From NCBI GenBank assembly GCA_020627525.1, contig JAHDGP010000096.1, positions 1 through 12,408 on the forward strand: a DNA stretch of 12,408 nt, given 5' to 3'. This document shows, piece after piece, positions 7,025 to 12,408 of this stretch (the first letter of the stretch is position 1; every line of letters begins with the position of its first letter). The DNA is from Bacteroidota bacterium (GTDB lineage: Bacteria; Bacteroidota; Bacteroidia; Chitinophagales; UBA2359). Position numbers and translations under genes: made by a program. The notes beneath the pieces are model-generated. The model made no database searches. It was not told where the DNA came from and worked only from the letters and a program-made list of their open reading frames with translations.

Positions 7025-7204
7025 TTAACTTTCTGAATAATTTTTCTTACCATATAAGTATATAAACACACCAATATTCACCATAAACAAACCAGTAAAA
7101 ACCATATTAAGATCATCCCACTTTACCCAACTATAAACCATAAATATCAATCCAAATATTGATACCAAATTACCTGTCAATTTTATTGCTTTTCCCTTCT
7201 GCAT
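7025..7204 (-). CDS. Small two-helix membrane protein (59 residues)
   Basis: A short gene that starts ATG at 7204, only 4 bp after the TAG of the HMA-AraC regulator, and stops TAA at 7025-7027. The product begins MQKGKAIKLTGN and has two hydrophobic helices: about 12-27 (LVSIFGLIFMVYSW) and 34-51 (MVFTGLFMVNIGVFIYLY). A short WVKWDD turn separates them, and a polar GKKNYSES tail follows. Positive charges at both ends and the acidic turn favour both termini in the cytoplasm. The tight spacing, intact frame and sensible topology support a real gene that length cut-offs would miss. The function is unknown. The context suggests it is translated with the metal regulator, either as a small membrane partner or as an unrelated passenger. 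Confidence 0.7.
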   Translation of the reverse strand: MQKGKAIKLTGNLVSIFGLIFMVYSWVKWDDLNMVFTGLFMVNIGVFIYLYGKKNYSES

Positions 7205-7208
7205 TTGT

Positions 7209-7781
7209 CTATATTTCGTCTAAAAAACTTCTAGGCTTATCGCTTAATTTCTTAAAAGCAGAAGGCGTCATACCTGTTACTTTTTTAAATTGATTTGAAA
7301 GATGTGCTGTACTACTGTAATCTAATTCTAATGCTATTTCTGTTAAACTCAATTCATCATAACTGAGCAACTCTTTGACGCGCTCTATCTTTTGATACAT
7401 TAAATAATGCTCAATTGTCAAACCTTCTACTTTGCTAAATACTTTACTTACTGCTGAATATTCTCTTCCTGTAAGCTTAGTCAATTCAACAGAAATATTT
7501 AGATTGCTCTTATGTTTTCCATAATGAATTTTCTCAATCACAAAAGTCTTTACTTGGTTGATTAATTTTGTCTCTTTATCATTTAGTAATTCAAAACCTT
7601 TTGCAACTAACATTTCTGAAAGTAATTTTCCCTGTTCTGCATTTATCAAATTCACCAATTGCACCTTTCCAAGTTCTATGCTGTTGTATTCAATATTTGA
7701 CTTAGTAAGAATCTCTCTTACCGTATCCACACATCTTGGGCACACCATATTTTTTATAAAAACATTTTTCTTGTTAACCAT
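7209..7781 (-). CDS. HMA-AraC fusion transcriptional regulator
   Basis: A 190-residue one-component regulator. Residues 4-65 resemble a small HMA/metallochaperone fold with NMVCPRC, Cys14 and Cys17, in the usual loop after the first strand. Residues 95-178 are an AraC/XylS DNA-binding domain: the first helix-turn-helix is near 97-120, and the second runs through SLTEIALELDYSSTAHLSNQ to the GMTPSAFKK closing motif. The normal AraC sensor domain of about 150-200 residues is absent, so metal binding at the CxxC is the likely input, with Cu(I) as the first guess. Genes for such proteins accompany metal homeostasis loci in Bacteroidota. It starts 18 bp after the acs stop and is followed after 4 bp by a 59-residue membrane protein gene. 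The probable targets are the HYC_CC_PP, barrel and HMA genes just downstream. The domain call is firm; ligand and targets are inferred. Confidence 0.88.
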   Translation of the reverse strand: MVNKKNVFIKNMVCPRCVDTVREILTKSNIEYNSIELGKVQLVNLINAEQGKLLSEMLVAKGFELLNDKETKLINQVKTFVIEKIHYGKHKSNLNISVELTKLTGREYSAVSKVFSKVEGLTIEHYLMYQKIERVKELLSYDELSLTEIALELDYSSTAHLSNQFKKVTGMTPSAFKKLSDKPRSFLDEI

Positions 7782-7799
7782 CCATTTTTTCTATTAAAA

Positions 7800-9707
7800 T
7801 CAAGCCTTCAAGCCTGCTTGTTCAATAATTTCATCCACTACTTCCGGATTTAGCAGAGTAGAAATATCACCTAAATTTGAAATGTCTTTTGAAGCGATTT
7901 TTCGCAAAATTCTTCTCATTATTTTTCCAGAACGGGTTTTTGGTAAACCTGAAACAATTTGGATTTCATCAGGCTTTGCTATTGGTCCAATTTCTTTGAC
8001 AACAACCTTTAACACTTCTGATATAAATTCATCGTTACTATTAATATTTCCATCTACTATTACATAAGCATAAATCCCTTGACCTTTTATTTCATGTGGA
8101 AAACCAACAACGGCAGATTCTATCACTTCAGGATGCGCATTTATAGCATTTTCTACTTCAGCAGTTCCAATTCTATGTCCTGAAACATTGATCACATCAT
8201 CTACTCTGCCAATTATTCTTATCCTGCCCTCTTCATCTCTTTTGGCTCCGTCTCCTGTAAAATAATATCCCTTAAAAGGAGAAAAATAGGTTTGGCAACA
8301 ACGATCATGATCACCATAAGTTGTTCGCAACATAGATGGCCAGGGAAACTTGATACACAACAAACCTTCAATACCATTTCCAATTTTTTCGTTTCCTTCT
8401 GTGTCAACTAAAACAGGCTGCACACCAGGCATTGGATAAGAAGCAAAAGTTGGTTTGGTGTCTGTGATTCCAGGTAAAGGAGTGATCAGAATACCGCCTG
8501 TTTCAGTTTGCCACCAAGTATCTACAATCGGTGCTTTGCCTTTTCCAATATGTTTATCGTACCATTCCCAAGCTTCAACATTTATAGGTTCACCAACAGA
8601 ACCCAAAACTTTTATTGATGACAAATCATACTTTTGTGGCCATTCATCTCCCTTAGCCATTAATGCTCTAATAGCAGTAGGCGCTGTATAAAATTGATTC
8701 ACTTTATGTTTCTCGCAAATACTCCAAAAGCGCCCTGCATCGGGGTAGGTTGGAACACCTTCAAACATCATAGTTGTTGCACCTGCAAGTAGTGGTCCAT
8801 AAACGATGTACGAGTGTCCTGTTATCCACCCAATGTCGGCGGTACACCAATAAACATCTCCTTCCTTATATTGAAATACATTTTTAAAACTATAGCAAGT
8901 ATACACCATATAGCCACCGCAAGTATGCACCACTCCTTTCGGTTTCCCTGTTGATCCAGAAGTGTATAATATAAATAGCATATCTTCAGAATCCATCCAT
9001 TCAGGTTCACAAACATCAGACTGATTGTCTACTAAATCGTGCCACCAGACATCACAATCATCGCTCCAATTAACCTCGCCACCAGTATTTTGATGTACCA
9101 AAACTGTTTCAATACTATTGCAGCTCAAGTCCATTGCATCATCCACTACTTGTTTAACTTGTATGCATTTATTCCCACGATTGTTATAATCTGAACACAC
9201 AATCATTTTAGCTTGCGCATCATCTACCCTATCTGCTAAAGCTCTGGCAGAAAAGCCAGCAAACACCACTGAATGTATGGCTCCGATTCTTGCACAAGCT
9301 AAAACACCAATCGCTAATTCAGGCACCATTGGCATATAAAATATCACTCTATCTCCTTTTGTGATTCCTTTCGCTTTAAGTGCATTTGCACATTTATTCA
9401 CCTCTGATAATAATGTTTTGAAAGTATACTTCTTCACATTTTCATTTGGGTTATTGGGCTCCCAAAGAATTGCCACTTGATTCCCTTTGACTTCAATATG
9501 TCTATCTAAACAATTATAGGTGATGTTAAGCTTTCCATTAACAAACCACTTTATCTCGGGTTCTTCAAAATTCCATTCCAATATTTTATCGAAAGGCTTA
9601 AACCAATTAAATGTATTTGCCTGTTCTTCCCAAAAATTTTCTGGATTTTCAATACTATATTTATAAGTACTTTGGTAGTCTTCAAGTGAAGTAATCTGTT
9701 TGGTCAT
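7800..9707 (-). CDS. acs: Acetyl-CoA synthetase, AMP-forming
   Basis: Converts acetate, ATP and CoA to acetyl-CoA, AMP and PPi in the cytoplasm (EC 6.2.1.1). With the start at the ATG of MTKQITSLEDY the protein has 635 residues, normal for the family. The frame also allows an ATG at 9770, but that adds only a hydrophobic 21-residue stretch not expected in Acs. Visible motifs are the P-loop YTSGSTGKPKG at 248-258, TWWQTETGG at 397-405, TGDGAKRDEEGRIRIIGR ending near 501, the GHR motif at 510-512, and PKTRSGK with catalytic Lys595. This Lys is the residue reversibly acetylated in Salmonella Acs. The second Trp of TWWQTETGG (Trp399) matches the Trp that restricts the pocket to acetate. All key residues are present and the gene is intact. 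The HMA-AraC gene follows 18 bp downstream, so read-through is possible although the functions differ. Confidence 0.97.
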   Translation of the reverse strand: MTKQITSLEDYQSTYKYSIENPENFWEEQANTFNWFKPFDKILEWNFEEPEIKWFVNGKLNITYNCLDRHIEVKGNQVAILWEPNNPNENVKKYTFKTLLSEVNKCANALKAKGITKGDRVIFYMPMVPELAIGVLACARIGAIHSVVFAGFSARALADRVDDAQAKMIVCSDYNNRGNKCIQVKQVVDDAMDLSCNSIETVLVHQNTGGEVNWSDDCDVWWHDLVDNQSDVCEPEWMDSEDMLFILYTSGSTGKPKGVVHTCGGYMVYTCYSFKNVFQYKEGDVYWCTADIGWITGHSYIVYGPLLAGATTMMFEGVPTYPDAGRFWSICEKHKVNQFYTAPTAIRALMAKGDEWPQKYDLSSIKVLGSVGEPINVEAWEWYDKHIGKGKAPIVDTWWQTETGGILITPLPGITDTKPTFASYPMPGVQPVLVDTEGNEKIGNGIEGLLCIKFPWPSMLRTTYGDHDRCCQTYFSPFKGYYFTGDGAKRDEEGRIRIIGRVDDVINVSGHRIGTAEVENAINAHPEVIESAVVGFPHEIKGQGIYAYVIVDGNINSNDEFISEVLKVVVKEIGPIAKPDEIQIVSGLPKTRSGKIMRRILRKIASKDISNLGDISTLLNPEVVDEIIEQAGLKA

Positions 9708-9826
9708 TTGAAAAGTATTTGTAAAAAAATATCCAACAAGATACAAAATTTGGAACAACATTGTACCCATAGCCCTAGAACGTCAGTCCGATCCGTTTTT
9801 AGTTCCGTCAAAGAACCGCTTAACAT

Positions 9827-9856
9827 CAAATATTTAACTTTTGCAGCTATGTACAA
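9827..9856 (-). promoter_or_regulatory. Possible acs promoter
   Basis: On the minus strand TTG (9856-9854), 19 bp of spacer and AATATTTG (9834-9827) match the Bacteroidota -33/-7 pattern TTG-N19-TAnnTTTG with one mismatch. Transcription would begin near 9820, leaving a leader of about 110 nt before the chosen acs start. That leader contains a weak GTTC/GAAC inverted repeat. The call rests on pattern matching only. Confidence 0.35.
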
Positions 9857-9865
9857 CATTCTTTA

Positions 9866-9897
9866 TTGAAAATGATATAAGATTTAGCATAATTTAG
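9866..9897 (+). promoter_or_regulatory. Possible promoter of the deiodinase-like gene
   Basis: TTG (9866-9868), 21 bp of spacer and TAATTTAG (9890-9897) match the Bacteroidota pattern with one mismatch in the -7 element. A start near 9903 would give a leader of under 20 nt before the ATG at 9921. This element and the possible acs promoter lie back to back in the 213-bp divergent gap, so one regulator could affect both. Confidence 0.38.
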
Positions 9898-9920
9898 TAG
9901 ATTCGCAAAAAATGTAAACA

Positions 9921-10586
9921 ATGGAAAAGGAACTATCTTTCAAAAAATATGAATATACGCCGGTAACAAGTGAAACTATGATTGAACGTAGTGAGGCTTT
10001 TTATAAAATGCTGGATAAGAGGCGTAGTGTTCGTAGTTTTTCGGATAATCCAGTTCCAAAATCTGTCATTGAAAATATTATAAAAACAGCCTCATCAGCT
10101 CCGTCGGGCGCTCATAAGCAACCCTGGACTTTTGTTGCCGTTTCGAATCCTGAGTTAAAGCAGAAAATCAGAACGGCTGCTGAAAAAGAAGAATACGAAA
10201 ATTATCACGGTCGAATGTCTGATGAATGGCTAGAGGATTTACGTCCTTTTGATACAGATTGGAACAAAGAATTTTTAACTATCGCACCATGGCTGATAAT
10301 CGTTTTCAAAAAGTCTTATGACTTGGTAAATGGTGTGAAAAAGAAAAATTACTATGTTCAAGAATCAGTAGGAATCGCAACTGGCATGTTAATTTCTGCT
10401 ATTCATCAATGTGGATTGATCACTTTGACACACACACCAAGCCCTCTAAACTTTTTAGCTAAAATTTTGGAGCGTCCTGAAAATGAAAAGCCTTATTTAT
10501 TGTTACCTATTGGCTATCCAGCGGAAGGAGCTGTTGTTCCTGTATTAAAAAGAAAAAGTTTAGAGGAAATGTCGGTTTTTCTATAG
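9921..10586 (+). CDS. iyd: Iodotyrosine deiodinase-like nitroreductase-fold flavoprotein
   Basis: A 221-residue FMN enzyme of the nitroreductase fold that fits the iodotyrosine deiodinase (IYD) branch rather than general nitroreductases. FMN-site blocks are RRSVR at 34-38 and APSGAH at 60-65, and the late LKRK at 209-212 matches the KRK of human IYD. The active-site lid EEYENYHGRM to TDWNKEFL contains Glu91, Tyr95 and Lys116. Their spacing (4 and 21 residues) is exactly that of human Glu157, Tyr161 and Lys182, which grip the amino-acid part of iodotyrosine. GLITLTHTP replaces human GLVTVTTTP. IYD reductively removes halogen from halotyrosines. Unlike the mammalian enzyme there is no membrane anchor, so this form is cytosolic. 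A homologue from Haliscomenobacter hydrossis is known to be an active deiodinase. Its physiological substrate in bacteria is unclear. Transcribed divergently from acs. Confidence 0.9.
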   Translation: MEKELSFKKYEYTPVTSETMIERSEAFYKMLDKRRSVRSFSDNPVPKSVIENIIKTASSAPSGAHKQPWTFVAVSNPELKQKIRTAAEKEEYENYHGRMSDEWLEDLRPFDTDWNKEFLTIAPWLIIVFKKSYDLVNGVKKKNYYVQESVGIATGMLISAIHQCGLITLTHTPSPLNFLAKILERPENEKPYLLLPIGYPAEGAVVPVLKRKSLEEMSVFL

Positions 10587-10587
10587 A

Positions 10588-12408
10588 TCAATCTGTATGC
10601 ATAGCTAATTCTGCCAAACCTAATTTTGCTTTATTTGCAAACCAAGCATCAAAATCTGTCACTTGAATTTGTCCATCCATGTTTAGGTCTAACGGGCTGT
10701 ATGTTTGGAGTACGGCTGTGCTTTTTTTCCATTCATCATAATCTGAAGTTTGTATAGAGTTGTCCCAGTTGATGTCTCCGACAAACATTCCGACGGAGGA
10801 AGCATTTAGTTCTTTTTGTTGGAAACTACCATAAGACATTGAAACACTGGTTGTAAAATCATATTCGATCAAGCTTTGAGATTCATCCCAAATTATTTCT
10901 TGACTCATTATGTCTAAATGATTTTTATGCCTAACGACAATATATAAGCTACTAAACTGTGGCAAATCTATTGTAAAATTTTGTTCGCCCTCTAAATCTA
11001 CAATTATGCCATTATCTTTCAACAAGACAGATTTTCCAAAAATACTTTCACCATTAGGACTTGTTCTAAATTCTAAATACAACCAATCAACTACATTTTC
11101 CAATTCTAATAAATCAATAGATTCTATTTCAATGTTTGGCATTTCATTTCCAAAAGGAGTACTAGTAGGAAGAATGTCTTGACTTGTCAAATTGCAACGC
11201 ATTAAGCCAGTATTTTTATTAAAAGCTCCTTCTAAATATACTTTCAAATTAAGCACAAATGTATTATTAAAACTTATCTCGTTAAACTCAAATGCTCCCA
11301 AATCTACATTTTCATCAAAAATTCTAATCCCACCATTGATATCGTTTTCAATATTAAAATCTAATATATAACTGTTATCACCATTGTTAATTGCTGGTGA
11401 ATTTTCGGAAAGCAACAAATTCCCTACTGAATTTACTCCTCCTGAAAAACCATCGGCAGCTGCAAACTGTGGATCATTATTGTAAAGCATACCCAAATCA
11501 CCTAAACAATTGCAACCTGAAGGACAATCTACCTCTTCAATTAAGCTAAACGCAAGAATGGTTTGGGAATTTTTATTTCCAAAATTTTCTCCACCATTCA
11601 AAGCATTATTCCAAATGATTGAGTTATAAAAAGTATTTACAGCTATTCCCCAATCACCTAAAGAACCTATCACTGCTCCACTATCTGAAGATTGATTTCC
11701 AGTAATTGTACAATTAATAAACACAGGAGTACTCTCACCATACTTAGCATTATTGAACATCATTCCACCATCGTCACCGGCTGTATTCCAAGCAAAAATA
11801 CTATTTAAAAATATCGGGCTGCTTTTTCCAGCATGACCATTATTATAAAAAGCACCTCCATCTAATTGAGCAGAATTATTGGTAAACACACCACCATTAA
11901 ATATAGGCACATAGTCTACATTAGCAAAACCGTAATAATAAATAGCGCCTCCATAATTCACTGCATGATTATTATTAAAAACACAGGATTTTATATTAAA
12001 ATGATTGGAATTATAAATAGCACCACCTAAAAAGGCATGATTATTTTCAAAAACACAGTTTTCTAAATCTAAATTTCCTGCATTCCAAATAGCACCACCA
12101 TTTTCTGAATTAGCTGACTTATTACCATTTACTAATTTAATATTTTTTAAAAATAACTCTCCAGAAGAAGTAACTAAAAACAATCTAGAATTGTTATTTC
12201 CATCCAAAACATTTAAAACGTCATCGTGTCCAATAATTGTTACTTTTTTATCAATAAGCAATTCTCCTCCTGTTAAAATGATTGGGCTTTTGTCATCTAT
12301 ATTTGAATTAAAAACAATACTGTCACCATTTTGTGACGTACTAATTAATTGGCGAAGGCATTCAGCCCCGCTATCATCTGTTGTGTTTACAATATGTGTA
12401 GCTCCATA
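10588..12408 (-). CDS. Beta-helix choice-of-anchor Q protein with dockerin-like tail (partial)
   Basis: The frame stays open to the right edge, so the N-terminus is missing; 606 residues are visible. The first visible part (THIVNTTDDSGAECLRQLI then GDSIVFNS) is the CSLREAI-like opening of a parallel beta-helix. A long run of GGAIYN / GGAIWNAG / GGAFYNNG coils follows, each paired with N-N-H/S-A turns, as in polymorphic outer membrane repeats. SPAINNGDN to VDLGAFEF is the choice-of-anchor Q signature. After a beta-rich linker the C-terminus carries two EF-hand-type loops: DINWDNSIQTSD (10741-10776) and DLNMDGQIQVTD (10654-10689). Both have D-x-N-x-D spacing, resembling type I dockerin repeats. 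No type IX secretion sorting domain or membrane anchor is visible at the end. A large cell-surface or secreted protein is likely; its ligand is unknown. The stop lies 1 bp from the convergent deiodinase-like gene. Confidence 0.88.
   Translation of the reverse strand, partial: YGATHIVNTTDDSGAECLRQLISTSQNGDSIVFNSNIDDKSPIILTGGELLIDKKVTIIGHDDVLNVLDGNNNSRLFLVTSSGELFLKNIKLVNGNKSANSENGGAIWNAGNLDLENCVFENNHAFLGGAIYNSNHFNIKSCVFNNNHAVNYGGAIYYYGFANVDYVPIFNGGVFTNNSAQLDGGAFYNNGHAGKSSPIFLNSIFAWNTAGDDGGMMFNNAKYGESTPVFINCTITGNQSSDSGAVIGSLGDWGIAVNTFYNSIIWNNALNGGENFGNKNSQTILAFSLIEEVDCPSGCNCLGDLGMLYNNDPQFAAADGFSGGVNSVGNLLLSENSPAINNGDNSYILDFNIENDINGGIRIFDENVDLGAFEFNEISFNNTFVLNLKVYLEGAFNKNTGLMRCNLTSQDILPTSTPFGNEMPNIEIESIDLLELENVVDWLYLEFRTSPNGESIFGKSVLLKDNGIIVDLEGEQNFTIDLPQFSSLYIVVRHKNHLDIMSQEIIWDESQSLIEYDFTTSVSMSYGSFQQKELNASSVGMFVGDINWDNSIQTSDYDEWKKSTAVLQTYSPLDLNMDGQIQVTDFDAWFANKAKLGLAELAMHTD

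Noticed and set aside
9708..9770. N-terminal extension of acs to the ATG at 9770
   Set aside because: The extra 21 residues are hydrophobic and unlike Acs N-termini, while a start at 9707 gives the normal family length and opening.
9800..9816. GTTC/GAAC inverted repeat in the acs leader as a riboswitch or operator
   Set aside because: The stem is only 4-5 bp with no further conserved structure that I can see.

Overview
The window is AT-rich DNA that looks like a chromosomal segment of a Bacteroidota member, most likely from the Saprospiria/Flavobacteriia side of the phylum. The main pointers are a HYC_CC_PP-type protein, periplasmic HMA proteins ending in a CCQYR tail, a small AraC regulator with an N-terminal metal-binding domain, a choice-of-anchor Q / beta-helix protein with dockerin-like loops, weak Shine-Dalgarno signals, and promoter-like sequences near the Bacteroidota TTG-N19-21-TAnnTTTG pattern. 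The assignment is inferred from families, not from a marker gene. I see no rRNA, tRNA, CRISPR array, insertion sequence or phage module.

Left part, plus strand (383-3921): four closely spaced genes separated by 32, 17 and 13 bp. They are an uncharacterised protein with a PD-(D/E)XK-like motif, an Rpn/PDDEXK_2-type nuclease with a tandem 21-bp coiled-coil repeat, a flippase-like LPG-synthase-TM membrane protein, and a secreted DUF3108 protein. The second and third start with TTG. The run ends at a small AT-rich hairpin, facing a convergent NHL-propeller lipoprotein gene (3936-4739, minus).

Middle part, minus strand (4896-9707): in transcription order, acetyl-CoA synthetase (acs), an HMA-AraC fusion regulator, a 59-residue two-helix membrane protein (7025-7204), a Cys/His-rich HYC_CC_PP protein, a beta-barrel outer membrane protein and a secreted protein with two HMA domains. 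From 4896 to 7781 this reads as an envelope heavy-metal (probably copper-type) sensing and handling locus. It has no efflux ATPase, RND pump or TonB receptor inside the window. A GC-rich hairpin closes it.

Right part (9921-12408): a flavin enzyme that matches iodotyrosine deiodinase (IYD) down to the substrate-binding Glu/Tyr/Lys triad is transcribed divergently from acs. One base after its stop it meets the convergent stop of a large beta-helix surface protein that runs off the right edge.

The strongest candidates for under-described biology are the metal locus with its one-component HMA-AraC regulator and tiny membrane partner, the bacterial IYD, and the pair of adjacent PD-(D/E)XK-like genes.
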